A DNA stretch of 64,000 nucleotides, taken from NCBI GenBank assembly GCA_008973525.1, contig WACJ01000060.1:62001-126000 (forward strand), in the 5' to 3' direction. Of this stretch, positions 48,261 to 60,979 are shown one piece after another. Positions within the stretch are counted from its first letter, which is position 1, and each line of letters starts with the position of its first letter. The translations under genes and the position numbers were made by a program. A model generated the notes under the pieces. It did not search any database, had not been told where the DNA came from, and saw only the letters and a list, made by a program, of their open reading frames with translations. The stretch comes from Stenopsyche tienmushanensis. Taxonomy: Eukaryota > Arthropoda > Insecta > Trichoptera > Stenopsychidae.

Positions 48261-49556
48261 CAATGACACAACAAAGCTTAATGCAATCAAAAATGTCAAA
48301 CATGCTAAACATCGTAGAAAAATTAAAGTTGAATTCAATTTTAGTTGAAATGTGTTTAATTCAGTTTTAAGAAATGATATAGTTGAGGTATCGACTGTTA
48401 AAATTATATAATAATTTTAGACTCTCCATAACACGTTTTACTAACATCAATGCTATTATTGATATTGATACAATTTAAGCTTAAATGTTGCTTTTTTAAA
48501 TAAAACAAACATTGTTGCTTATGAACGCAACAGTAAAAAAATTGATAACATCAAAAGCTGTTAAGTCTTAATATTTCGATATTATTAGAACGTGTACTTT
48601 AATCCAATTGAAAGATACTTGGATCAAACTGATTTTTTAGGTAGAAGTTGTTGAGTACTCTAACTAATTGGGTAACTATATTCTGCATAACGGTCTCAAT
48701 ATTTTCATGATTGGAAAACACAAATAATCATCATCCCATTAACTTCCACAAATGATTAAAACAGAATAGCTATTATTAAATAAACCATGATCTATACGCA
48801 ACGTAGCGAAATTAACACTATTTTTAAATGATTAGGCGAGCTGATCCGATTTTATTAATTATTATTAAGAACTCAGAATAAAATTAGATTGAAACGATCG
48901 ATCGGAAATAAAAATACTTTCGAAGTCCCAAATCTGTCAGAATGGTTGCTTGAGTTTTTTCTCTTACGGTGAAAAATTATATTATCCTTTGATCATAAAA
49001 TAGAAGGAAATTCTTCTAAAATAAATATCAAGCCATGATTTATAGTCATGTTTAAAATTTTATTATTTTTTCGTCTATCACTGAGCAACTTTATTTGAGA
49101 ACTCGTGAAGAAGTAATTCACATAGGTCGTATTATATGTTAAAGTTAGATAAAAATTATAACGCATGTTCATTTTAATATTATTATATATTATACTCAAA
49201 TATTGTAAGTTCTTGCGATTTTAAAAAAACATTCATTTTATAAAATTAAATCTAAAAAATTCAGTGTGTTGAAATTAAAAATCTACGTAGTTCATTCAAA
49301 TAAAATTCATTTAGAGGTCAATTTGGTGAGTTTTGATATTGATAATTGTTTCAGATTCTACTTAACCGTCTGTATTTTTTGTTAATAATGTAAAAAATTA
49401 TAGTAAAAAGTATAACGAAAATACAATATTTAAGCATAGAGATATAAGGGATGTTTTTATAATACGAAATCATTTCAATACTCAATTTTCAGTAGATGCA
49501 TAATATATATTATATGTTAACAGCGGGTCACGAGAATTCTCATCACTCTTGATATA
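48261..49556. other. AT-rich sequence, nothing recognised
   Basis: About 1.3 kb of AT-rich DNA ending at the TA that flanks the MITE. Confidence 0.35.
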
Positions 49557-49936
49557 CACTGAAACCTTTTTTGTGCGACTTTTTATGTGCAACTTCGAAG
49601 TTATGCGGTTTTTTTTAAAGCGATTTCATCTTTTTTTTTAAATTACATAAAGAGTACGTATCGAAAATTTATTTTGACGAATATAACTATTTAAAAAAAA
49701 ATTAAAACTGTGACAAAATAAAAAAATACTTAATTAAACAAATTGCCTTATTTTTTCCTGTTTTTTTTTAATGCGATTTTGGATATATTTTATACAGCCG
49801 TTTCCAAGTTATGCGGTTTTTACAATCCATGGAATTCATCTTCACTTTTTCTATGTAAGTCATAGATTTTTGTGTGCGATTTTTTTTTGTGCGTTTTGCC
49901 GCGGAACGCATCTACCGCACAAAAAAGGTTTAAATG
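49557..49936. mobile_element. MITE with TA target duplication (Tc1/mariner or pogo type)
   Basis: A 380-bp non-coding element. The terminal repeats contain a perfect 16-bp pair AAACCTTTTTTGTGCG (49562-49577) and CGCACAAAAAAGGTTT (49916-49931), extending outward with two mismatches to 49557 and 49936. TA flanks both edges (49555-49556 and 49937-49938). The word GTTATGCGGTTTTT occurs twice inside, near both ends (49601 and 49808). Termini starting CACTG and TA duplication fit a non-autonomous pogo or mariner relative. The lone end at 10056 is a second copy. Confidence 0.85.
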
Positions 49937-49938
49937 TA

Positions 49939-50219
49939 TATGTCATAAATAAATGTTAAATGAAGACCGTTTTACATGCTTTTTCCCTCAAAGAAATATC
50001 TAATCTTGAGACAATTTTATTTATACACGCTTTTTTTCTATTTTAGTGCCTATAGGTGTAATCTGCAGATATTAGTGAGTACAAATAGAAACAAAATATA
50101 ATAATATTTTAGTGAGAATTTAAAAAAAATCAGCATTGCAAGAAATCGCCCGCCGTAATTGTGTTAAGATCTTAAAATTATTAGCTTGTTCGCAAATACT
50201 ACAAATTTATATAATTTAA
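49939..50219. other. AT-rich spacer
   Basis: Nothing was recognised. Confidence 0.3.
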
Positions 50220-51393
50220 ATAATGCTAGATAACTACATAGGACAAGTCGATTTTGTGTGATCATCACGTGCGACGCTGATTGCGAACCTCTGACCTGAC
50301 ATAAAAGATTCATATCTTATGCCTATTTCAATAACGGATAAATCATAATGATCTGTTATGGCAGAAATATTCTATTCGCAAATATTTCATTCTGAAAAAA
50401 ATACTCAAGTCCGTGACCTCATGATACATAATAATCTAACGCCACATAATAAATCCATATTAAAAATCCAATATGTTGCGGTCACGATTGAATTCATCAT
50501 AATCATGGTGTAATTGCTATATTTGCATAGAAGTATAAAAATCCTGCTTGCGTTGATGTGAAATATATATTTCAAAGAATTTGAGTTGTGTTGGTTTTTT
50601 TTTCAACGTCAATGTCTTCATATAATAAGGTCTTTCTGTGACTGTCAGATAATCAGATTTTGTTATTACTCGGCGCAGATATGAGAGTTCTTGCGGTGGA
50701 CGTACAGAAGGGCGCACCTTTGTGCCCTCGACAAAGGTAATCTCTTAGAAAAATAATCGGGCACAATACGAAAAATGAAGCCTCGTCACTGTTCGGTGGC
50801 AGATGTACAAATAAATTAAAATTTTTCGACACCTCGATCTACCCCTTTGTCGATGAAAAGAAGATTTGATTCTTTCAATGTGACGAATATGACAGTTTTG
50901 TTCGGAGTGAAAAGGGTTGAGCCGAGAGTCGGAGCCTGAGCCGGTATTTACGAATGAAAAAAATTATAACGTTGACATTTCTATTACAGAAATCGGATTA
51001 GTCATATAAAGGAGAAAAATCCTTTACCGGGAACGAATACAATGGCCGGCAATAATTGTCGATATTTCAGGTTTTATGCACACATGTCGAGCGCTTTGTA
51101 AAAGACGTTTTGTATTGCATCTTTCATGCATACACATGTCATACGACAATTACATTCGGCTACAAATTGAGATAGGTGGTCTAAAGCTGCAAGAAACATA
51201 CACCACGAAATTAATAAATTTTACATACATTTTTAAATTATCATGCTGGAGCAAAAACTGAAACTGAACCCAGAAAAATATAAAATTTGTAGCATGGACG
51301 ATTTATCAACCCCACGTAGTAGCGTTTTTAATCTGAGCAGATTTAATTTTCCAGATTAATAGTGATATCTTCCATCTCTCTTCAGATGCAATG
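50220..51393. other. Balanced-composition blocks, possible regulatory DNA
   Basis: Even composition at 50220-50330 and 50600-51080, with AT-rich DNA between and after. Words include GCCGAGAGTCGGAGCC (50922-50937) and several ATTA cores. No coding signal. Confidence 0.2.
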
Positions 51394-51651
51394 TGTTATT
51401 TTAACAGCGCCATCTCTTGTGGCCCTGCGGAAACATTGCACCTGCATACCGACCGATCGCTTCTTGTGCGTGCACCGTTGCCTGTTGGGAAGTGACGCGC
51501 AAGAGGCGGGAGTCGGGAGAGTCGTCGGTTAGCCTTGGCTGCGGGAGGTCGTCCCTCCTGCAGCCAAATCTCTTTCTCTCTCTCTCTTTCGTATGGAATA
51601 AATAGTTATTTATTAATAAAATTTTACTACTGATTTGACTGATTTTCAACA
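51394..51651 (+). mobile_element. Probable solo LTR
   Basis: A GC-rich 258-bp island begins TGTTATTTTAACAGCGCCAT and ends TTTTCAACA, giving the TGTT...AACA termini usual for BEL/Pao-type and other insect LTRs. Inside are AGCGCCATCTCTTGTGG, common in such LTR starts, a CT microsatellite (51573-51589) and an AATAAA signal (51597-51602) near the 3' end. No polyprotein or second LTR lies nearby. A clean target duplication could not be seen, which weakens the call. The open frames on both strands here are by-products. Confidence 0.45.
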
Positions 51652-52539
51652 ATAATTATGATTAAATTAATACATGAAGAATTCTTTATGAGAGTATTCC
51701 ATGGAAATCGCATACAACTGTTAATGAGTATGTCGCCTTAAGAAGGTATCTGTTACTTTTATTTATAAATTCGATCAACATGTCCATATTTAAAATACAT
51801 TTTAGTTATTAAAAGTTATTTGATAATCATCATTTTCGGTTGCATCAATGATTACTTCAGACACATTCTAATTTATTTCCCTATCCGAGTCTGAATCCAA
51901 CATAAATCTTTCTTGAAGATGTGCAATAAAAACCATTATATTCGAATTTAGTTTGATTAATATAATATGGATAAACGGATGTACAAGTATTGGACCGATT
52001 TATAACATCCTTAGTGAGGCGCTTGATATACTAAAAATGGAGTTTTGTCCTCCAAGTCGTTAATTTAGATATTTTTTTTTTAATTTATCGATTTATATTA
52101 AGTCGCATCAATAGATGCGTCACGCTTTGAAAGGATTGTATAGCACCCTGTGGTTAATCGTATGTGAACTTATAATAATACTAACAATATTAAAATCACC
52201 TCCTGATTGATATTTTTATAAATTTATGCATACAAAAATGGCATTAGAAATGGATGATCAAATTAACACAAAATGAATAAATAGTTGAATAAAGAATTTA
52301 ATTAAGGAGATAATGAATTATGAACTATAGCAAAAAATATTTTATCGTTCGTGATGTGCATAATTATCTTATATAAAATCATTATGGTGACATGTTGCAT
52401 AGTAAAAAGGCATCAAGCTGTGTTTGATAGGCTAATAAAAACATTTTACGATGTTTAAATTAATAAGTAGCATTTTATGCTCTGTGTGTTATTATTGTCA
52501 ATTAATAAAATATGTTATCCATAAATGTCTAAGCAATTC
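51652..52539. other. AT-rich sequence, nothing recognised
   Basis: No gene or repeat was identified. Confidence 0.35.
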
Positions 52540-53090
52540 AAAAGCAAGATCCACAAACCGCATGCAGTCTATGCAGTTAAATGGGATCAAGCTGTTCCAA
52601 CATCCACATTTTTGACGGTTTTATCTGGAATTCGGTCTCTGTAACGCAACGAAACGTGCAGAAGTGACCCATTGACGTCGATCTTCAATAGTCCATTTTT
52701 TGCCCACCGTCCATAATCGACTCACCGGGTCGGTACCCGGGGCCAATTTTGTCTGAGTCAATCCAGCTCACGCCACTCACTTCCACTCGGGGCATAATCC
52801 AAATTGATATTTATTTTCACCGAGCAGCTATGGATCTTATTGCATATTGCGGGCCGAAGGTGTTAAGGCTCGCAGGCTGCATTGGAGCATGATGGCGAGA
52901 AGAAAAAAAAAACAACAGGGAAAACATATTTAACTCGTCTCCATCCAATAACAAGGCTGTCAAAAGATCTGCCCCCCCTCAGGGTTCAAATAAAATGTTA
53001 TTTCGAGGACGCAGAAAGCGCAATATCCTCCACATCTCCTTGTGCGCGCATCTGACCGGGGCTTAATGCAGTGGTATTCAACGAATGAAA
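52540..53090. other. GC-richer block, possible regulatory DNA
   Basis: It contains a GC-rich hairpin CCGGGT, CGGT, ACCCGG (52726-52741 region), a C run (52973-52979), and TTGACGTCG (52672-52680, CRE-like). No open reading frame of note. Confidence 0.25.
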
Positions 53091-55119
53091 ATTCCTACAC
53101 CCATCTAACCGCAATAGTATCTGCAAAATTCTTAAATAAAAATACAATGTCATTTTATACAACAATCTTAACCTACATGTGCCTGTTGGTCCATATATAG
53201 AACACTATACTTATTCGTAGTTATTCTCTTGTAAATTGCTTATCATATGTGTGTCCATGAGAATGGCTTTACTTATATACCGAATAATTAATAACTAGAA
53301 TATTATTTCCTTCATAATCATTTTATGCATTTAAATTAATGTATAACTTTATAACCGTTTTAAATCAAAGACAGCATGGATTATATACATTGAATTTGAA
53401 AATCCCTGTTTCAATAAATCGTGCTCTTTCTCACTTCACGTGCAGCTTACACTCATCATGTCCTGTCCGGTCTTCATCAGTTGATATCAGATTTGTTCTT
53501 AAATAAAGAAAAATAAACATAGGGTTTGTATGCATTTAAAGTGCAAAATAATGCAAAAGATGCATCCTGTGAAAAGAAGGCGTACTCGACAAATATTTAA
53601 CAAATATTAATTTGGTGCTGTTACATCGGCGAGACATGAAGGTGTGATATACCCGTCAAGATTTTTATTTTTCACCGGGCTTGATGGGCATCTTATCGGT
53701 TTAAGACATTTCATTCATCAGAAAGCCGATTTAAAATTCAAAACGGAATATCCCACGATACGACCTCTGGAGATGGATGATTAATTAAGAAGAATAAATC
53801 TATCATCGCTTCGATGTGGACTGAGCATAAAATTCACATATGCAGGATGTCCCTCGTATGATGATAAAGTGCATTTGTTGCTGAAGTTATTGATATGCAT
53901 TTCTGTGCACAAACACATTTGTTATTAAGGCAGAGCTGTGTGGATATGTACGAGTTTGCCACACATTATATTATTATTGTGAAAGCTCTCCGACACATCA
54001 TCAGAGCTTATTTACATTTCAGCGTTCCGTTGCCGTCTTTGCTTAAGCACCTATAACTATAGGGTGCTCCGAAAATGATGAATCTTTGAGGCTGGATGGT
54101 TGGCTCTTTGCGGAATATTTTAGTAGTGTATTTTTTCTAATGCTACAATATTATCCATTCGATGTGAGCCTCAAATCATCATGAAACATCAATTGTAATT
54201 GTAAGTAATTTAGCAGTTTCGATAAAGTGATTCTGTGTTTTATAACCATTATATTTATAATTGTATCAATAGATTGATGTTTATATACAATGCATCATAA
54301 AAAACGATATAAATCATATTTTTCGTCGAGAATTACTTATCAGAATCATACTTGAATCAATGAGTGAATAAGAATATTGTCGGCTCGTAATTTTTATGGT
54401 CGAAGAACAAATATATATATATTAGTTATTTTGAAAATATTAAAATCTTTTTTAAAAATATGAAAAATGGCATGTGTTTGGGCAATTCTCCAAGCTCTTT
54501 AAATGAGATATGAGTATCCTCTATTGATTGTGATATCTTCATTTGCATACATGTTAAAATTAAGTGCTCTTTTTTCTACTCTTTCATCTCTTCAGACATT
54601 AATTCTACAAGATGTGAATGATATTTTGATGCAAAAAGACAAAGCTTAAATCGAATAAGAGCATTTTTATGCCTAGGATAAATTCATGCATTTCATGCAT
54701 TTCTCTATAAAAATTTAAATTTGCCACCAAAAATCCATCAAAGAGAAAATATTCGTGAGGATGAAGTCTTGTAGGTTGTTGTTGCACATAATCTAACAAT
54801 ATTGTGTCTTATTTTAAATTGCTTCTTTCTTTTTTGCATGGATAAATTATAGAACACTCTTTAGAAATTTTCTACTGAAATTATATAAAAATATCAATTT
54901 TAAGTATAAAATGTATTACTATTGTAGTTATGTATCAGTTTTTGTTATTGTACGAGATAGTATGCAAAAGCATAGATTTGCATATAGCTATTCCGTGCAA
55001 TCAAAGGATTGATATGACCCAGTTTATATATCCTAGTTATATAAATGCAATACTTTCATGCAAAACGAATATTTTTCCTGATAAAACTGATATTTCACCT
55101 GCACTGGAAAAGCAAACTC
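53091..55119. other. Mixed sequence, mostly AT-rich
   Basis: A more even patch at about 53400-54180 is flanked by AT-rich DNA. Frames at 54605-54799 and 54930-55124 are unrecognised. Nothing further is supported. Confidence 0.25.
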
Positions 55120-55800
55120 TGTGAAACATCCGCGATCGGGCAATCAAAATGTTTCCAAACAGCGATTAAAGCGTAGCAGTACAGAGACGATTTATTTTCA
55201 TTCCTGAGCTTCATGATATGCATTTCAAAATAACATCACGGCTATGACATTAGCATTGAAAAAGGAAGCGGTCAGTCGTCGGCAACTCGACAGTTAATTT
55301 ACGGTGGATTAATAAAGAGGCGACTTCCGAAGAACAGGTGCAGGATACTAACACAAGAAACGTACTGACCCAAGCAGATCCTTAACCGAGAGGCTTTAAT
55401 ATCGTATCCTAGTGATATATGTTAGGATTAGAGATCGTTGGGTGATAAACGTCGATTTGGTCGAACGATTATGAATGCCAGTTAAATATACTGCCGCAGC
55501 TGGTCATGGAAGCTCCAAATATTTTGGAGAGGATTATTAACGACTCCGTACTGGATATCAACAAGCAATTGCCGTGAATTATCGCGCTCCTTATTTATTA
55601 GTAGAAACCCTTTTGTTCTGCTCCAGGCTTCGACTTGTCTTCGATGCTTTGATATAATTCCTTGGAATAGTTTTATAGCTGTAGAAGACGTATAAATTCA
55701 ATTTGGAGCACGAGCAAGTTCGTTTATGATCATATCCATTTTATTTAGAAATACGACTTTTAGGTCGTCGCTCAGAGATTATGTACCACGTGTAGAGAGA
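55120..55800. other. Balanced-composition block, possible regulatory DNA
   Basis: Even composition with CpG words and ATTA cores and no frame longer than a few dozen codons. There is no homology to other parts of the window. Confidence 0.2.
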
Positions 55801-56427
55801 TTTTGAATAATTTAATATTATTTCGGAGAACTCTTCTCTTAAGTCTCGATGCTGATTATAACGGAAAGCCTTACATATTCACATAACAAATATTCTCAAT
55901 ATATGAATTTTCAAGGAACGTGCTGAAGTACTATTTTGCGTATATTAACCTTATAGATATAACGTAATACTCTCACAAGGAAATTTACTTTTATAAATAA
56001 AAACAACAAAATATACATATTTCTATATATTCTTAATGTTATAATATCTAAATATTATACATTTTTGAAAATAAAATACAGATTTGGATATAGAATAGAT
56101 AGACTTAATTGATCAATTCTGTAGATATTCAACAGTTTTAGATCCAATACCATTAATAGAAAATTTATGAGATATAAAAAATCCCAAACAGAATTTTTGC
56201 TAGTTTCAGTGATAATCCTACGTATAGATGTTGGAAAACTATCATTTATTTAATACAAATTAGTTATACAATATTTAGTTTGATTCGTTCGAATAATATA
56301 ACCCTATAAAATGAAAAACTATCATAGATATACTTATGACACAAATAATACAAATAAACTGAATCAAAAATAATTCTTCATGTTTCAGAGTATAGACAAC
56401 TAGATATACATATATTAAATTCTAGTA
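55801..56427. other. AT-rich sequence, nothing recognised
   Basis: It ends at the TA (56426-56427) flanking the mariner end. Confidence 0.35.
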
Positions 56428-56540
56428 TCAGGTCAGTCCAAAAATTCATGCGCATTTTTGGGAAATTTTTGAATAAAACACAATTTATAATTTTAATCAA
56501 TAATATATATTCCTCCACTATCTATAAATTGAATCATGGA
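56428..56540 (-). mobile_element. Mariner family 1, transposase 3' end plus terminal repeat
   Basis: TCAGGTCAGTCCAAAAATTC begins at 56428 after TA. Inside, the minus strand reads DSGGIYIID then a stop (about 56525-56495), the mariner C-terminal signature also seen at 1988. The word AATAAAACACAATTTATAAT aligns with 2041-2060. Homology ends near 56540, so only the last 110 bp of the element remain. Confidence 0.75.
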
Positions 56541-57480
56541 CATGTGAAAAACATGACAACCACAATCATGTGATTTCTAAATGCCAAAGAGCAGCACGTT
56601 AATGTTTATTTCTCGATGCTTTCAAATAAGACTTAAAACTGTTGGTAATCCTAAATAAGTATCCGAAAAGTATCGTTAATGTCGAGTTATTGCAAAATTT
56701 AAGGCTCTTTGGCCTCAATTTCGTACAATAAAATAACAATGAATATGAGTCCGAGCACACACAAACGATACATTTGGTCCATGCAGCCTCCTTTATTGGG
56801 CCGTAATGATACGGATAAATGGATTCAGACGATTATAAAAAATCTACTTATGGGATTAGTGTTCTAATGTGCTATATGCCATTGAACTACACACATTAAG
56901 TTTCACCACCGAGCACAAATTGATAGGATGATCTGCGATTTATGATAAAATTCGTTTTCATCCCACGACGAAAGCCGCTAACGAGCCGACACGTTTTTAT
57001 GCATTCGTGTTAGGCAATCTGTTCGATTGTGAGCATCGTGACAAATTATAGATTTTAAGCATGCAATTTGTCGATTAATCAGGATTACTTCGATTTTGGC
57101 GAAAAGGAGAGGTCTGTTCGGACGGTCCGCGAGGTGATAAAGATATTCGTTTACAACATGCCTATAAATCAGCCACGGTCGCTCTTCTTCGGATTCTTTC
57201 CACCATGCCGAAGATGAAGTCACCTCGCATTTCGTAAGAATTGATTCGTATTTTATGGAAGCTTATAAATTTCAGTGGCTGTCTGATCGCTTACGCGTGG
57301 GCAGGCTATTTCCGTAAATATTGTTAATGGCTATAAATAATATGGATTTCTGGACGTTATGGACTGGTGTGAAAGCAGAGTTTGCTTGAAAAAACATCGA
57401 GAGGTCGGTCAAGATCGACCAAAAAGTGGCAAAGGAAAATAAAATCTCCTTTATAGAGGCTCTCCAATGTCAATTATGTA
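56541..57480. other. Balanced-composition block, possible regulatory DNA
   Basis: Even composition, especially at 56940-57480. A minus-strand frame at 56978-57223 (81 codons) has no recognisable domain. Confidence 0.2.
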
Positions 57481-59040
57481 ACACAGAAAAGAAGCTTTAA
57501 GCAACCCCCCTTAAAATAATACAGCTAAAACGGAAATATGATGATATATAAGCCAAAAAAGTAAAATAGCCTTCTGTATTTACTATAGTTGATACGAGTA
57601 ATAATCTTCAATCAGTTATCTATAATGTGCCATCATGAAAATCAAGCATTTTAAGACGAAGAATTTAGTTATAAACATATATAAGAGCATCGTGTGTATT
57701 CTATAGCGGTTTTTCCAAAGGAGCAAAATTATTTTGTGGTGGTGTCTTATAGGTAAATTAAGATAATATTGCTTGAAATATTTTTTTTTACATAGTAGAG
57801 GATTTTAAAGTCCTACATTAACCATTAATACAAATTAGTCGATCTCCATATAAAACGATTTTCCTAGAGAATAAAAATTCATAGGATACAGACACATGAC
57901 TTTATGAATGACTGACTGAGAAGATTATGAAAACAACTTTTGTAATATTAAAATGTAATGCTTCCAATTTGCATTGTTTTACTTCTTAAAAACTATGATA
58001 CATAGATTTACAGGAAAGTATCACATCCATAACATCTGCATTATTATTTCAACTATTTATACATTTGCTTTTAAAAGTAATATGAACTTTTATTTTTGTA
58101 CGCTCATCCAGCAAGTTTTTCTTGGAAGGCAATGGAAAGCTACACAAGATTATTAGACTGGTTTTAATGGGAAAAGCTTTATGGAGCTGATGGAGTCCAG
58201 TTCTACTTATAAATTAATATTTTAGCTACTGCTTATGTATCATCCAAGAATTTTGCATAAAATTCATCAACAGCTAAAATTTTATTATATTCACGACAAA
58301 GTGTTTAAAAAATTATTAACAAGCATCAAAATTCACACCTCAATGTCATTGGCATATCCGATGCAAATATTTTTATAACCGTACTTATTCAATCTATGAA
58401 GACTGATATTTGAACTTTAAATTAATGTATCTATAAGCTTTTTAAGAATTAAGTAGATAAAAGCTCTTTTAAATAATTTCCATTTAAAAATATTCGCAAG
58501 TGGCTTAACTTTATTAAGTAAAATTGCTTGAAATCGCATTTTAAGATTTAAAAAAATTAAATAAAAATTACAGAGATGAAATTATACACTCAAACAAAAT
58601 ATTAAGCAAGCGAGTTTAAGTACTCGATGTAATGAAATTTAATTGAATTTCTCGCTACGTGTTATTTTATTAGGGTTCAAGTCACTAAAACACGAGTTTA
58701 TATAATGAAATAAATTCAAACATAGGTCTAATTCATTTTAAAGTTATAGCTTGGAAACAATTTTTTGAGAGCCCCCAAAAAAACTCATTGAGGCGTCTGC
58801 GAATTTTTGTGGAAAAAATGGCGTTAAATGCCTTTTTATTAGATTTAATTAATAGCTCTAGCTTAAACATTCAAAAGTTTTCAGCCATTTTATTAAATAC
58901 TCAGGCGTTTTTGAGCAGACCTAATTATTTATTTTCTTAAATGAGAAAAGAAATAATTAACCCAAATAGGTTTCCTTATTAAAATCATGAATATCCTTTT
59001 TGTGGTGTAGTTTTTTGGAATATTTTCATACATTCTTAGT
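57481..59040. other. AT-rich sequence, nothing recognised
   Basis: About 1.5 kb without a supported feature. Confidence 0.35.
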
Positions 59041-59049
59041 TAATAGAGT

Positions 59050-59125
59050 GCGTGCTATGCAGTTCAGTGAGGTTTCGTGCGTGTTGCACGAAAAGCACAC
59101 GAGCGCGTTCGAATCTCCCCCCAAC
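59050..59125 (+). ncRNA. tRNA-like sequence, degenerate (A and B box-like words)
   Basis: TGCAGTTCAGTGAGG (59058-59072) resembles a pol III A box, and GTTCGAATC (59107-59115) is a perfect B-box core, 40 bp apart as in tRNA genes. The expected T-stem does not pair well, and the acceptor ends do not match. Between the boxes is an 8-bp hairpin, TTTCGTGC and GCACGAAA around GTGTT (59073-59093), with a loop too short for an anticodon loop. It may be a tRNA pseudogene or the head of a different SINE. Confidence 0.35.
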
Positions 59126-59560
59126 TAATAAATATTATAAACCGAAAAATATTAAATTGTACTAGCTCGCTATGGAAAATACTACCATAATAAGGATATC
59201 ATGCAATGTACACATTGTTACGTGAAATAACTCAAACACGGTAGATTGTTTCGGTAATTGGCTTCTTATAAATAAAATGTCAGGTAAGTATGTCGTAATT
59301 GGGTCAAAATACCTCTTGAATCCTTCCAACATTTATCGTGGACCTCTCAGAACGCATTAATGTGGCCGAAAAATCGAAAGCCGATACCGAGGAGGTATTT
59401 CACAAACGCTTGGGCATATAATTAAACAAAATAAATGTTCGGCTTATCGGAATTTATCCCTAAGGCACGTGTAATTATGAAATGATGCCCGGGTTACATG
59501 TTGTGCAATCAATAAATTGTTGATTACGATTGACCACCTTGTTGATTGACGATGATGGCT
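59126..59560. other. Balanced-composition block, possible regulatory DNA
   Basis: Mixed composition with CpG words (GAAAGCCGATACCGAGGAGG, 59377-59396). No gene or repeat is supported. Confidence 0.2.
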
Positions 59561-60139
59561 TAAATATTTCAAATAGTTCATTATAATTATGAAAAATATT
59601 TAATCGTGATTGATATAGCACGCCAAAATATTATATATGCTCAGTGACCTATATATAGGACATTTTGCTTATTCGTGTCATACATGACTGTGATGTCAAC
59701 TGTGATGATTTTATCATATGAATATTTTATTAAATCAATCTATTGAATTTAAAAAAAACGATTCGCATGGAATGCATTGAATAAATAAGATATCAATGAA
59801 ATCTTATTCTAAGGAGGGTAAATACACTACAAATCATTAAAGACTATCAGAATACGTAAGTGAATATTTTCGGGAATTGATAAAATTATAAGATCTAAAT
59901 TAATCCCTTATTTTATGTAAAACTTCATCTAGGATGCCTACGTCACAAATAGGATTATATCATAAGGATAATATTACTAGTTACCAATTTATTAATAAAT
60001 CACCCAATATCATCCGATATTAGTAATTATCGGTAATATATTATATGACAAAGCTATATATACCAAAATATATATATATTTGGAGAGAAATGATATATTT
60101 TTATGTTAAGATTATTCAACATTAGATGCTTATTAATAC
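59561..60139. other. AT-rich sequence, nothing recognised
   Basis: TA-rich, including a short TA repeat at 60068-60080. Confidence 0.35.
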
Positions 60140-60600
60140 TTTATAGTCCATGCCCGCGCGATGAGAATGATATAAATTTGACTTAAATCATCATCTTCAT
60201 CATCAAAGTGCAGCCACAAATAGTCACTGCAGAACTATGGGCCTCTTCAATATCCATTCACATGAAAGGTTTACATCCATCTCGTCTGTTTCATACATTC
60301 GCTTGATATTGAGGGTAGCATTACCACCGAGTTTCATTTCGAACACTCACCCGGCGGGTATCCTAAATAAACGTATTGACGAACGCTTTCGCGACCGTCT
60401 GGATAGGGAGTGTGGGAGCTTTGTGAAGACTGAGTAGTTTTCTTCCGAAGACAGTGGAAAACTACTCCAGACGACTTTTTTTATTCTACTGAAAAGGGCT
60501 TTTTGGAATGCAAAGAGTCCAGTCCCTCCTTTCCTCGCTAGGCTTCTTGGCTTCGAACCGATAAGGTTCATCATGCTCCATATTATTAGGTAGGATCGAC
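60140..60600. other. GC-richer block with compound hairpin
   Basis: It holds a perfect 11-bp stem GAGTAGTTTTC (60432-60442) and GAAAACTACTC (60457-60467) with a 14-nt loop, enclosed by an 8-bp pair CGTCTGGA (60396-60403) and TCCAGACG (60466-60473). Overlapping frames on both strands (60237-60437 and 60347-60574) are unrecognised. A structured RNA or a regulatory element is possible; the 28-nt one-sided bulge argues against a microRNA precursor. Confidence 0.35.
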
Positions 60601-60979
60601 TATGTAAGAGTTAGCGAGTTACAAACAATTCATGATTTGTAAAAGTAGTAATGAATAGTAGATAAACTGAGTATCGACTTGCTTGTAAATAAGTACTATT
60701 CATGTGGACAATAGTTAAAATACATAAAATCGTATAAGCATAGTAGTTAGGAGTAGTCAAATGTGGTTAGGCCGCAAAAAAGTGTTAGTCAAATTGTATT
60801 AGTCGGGGCTAATTATGAACTTGATATGAATTTAAATTTATTTTTTGAGAAGACTGTTTACATTTGTGTCAATATTTTAATCATATAAAATATATATTAA
60901 CGTCATCCATCGGTGAAAAATAGCAAATTGAATTAAAAAAATATTTTTACAAATACGTAATATATATTTTTTTAAATTC
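60601..60979. other. AT-rich spacer
   Basis: It contains several TAGTA-type words (60640-60745) but no clear tandem repeat. Confidence 0.3.

Noticed and set aside
51401..51652. An 83-codon minus-strand frame and its plus-strand partner.
   Set aside because: Both are contained in the probable LTR and are explained by its GC-rich sequence.
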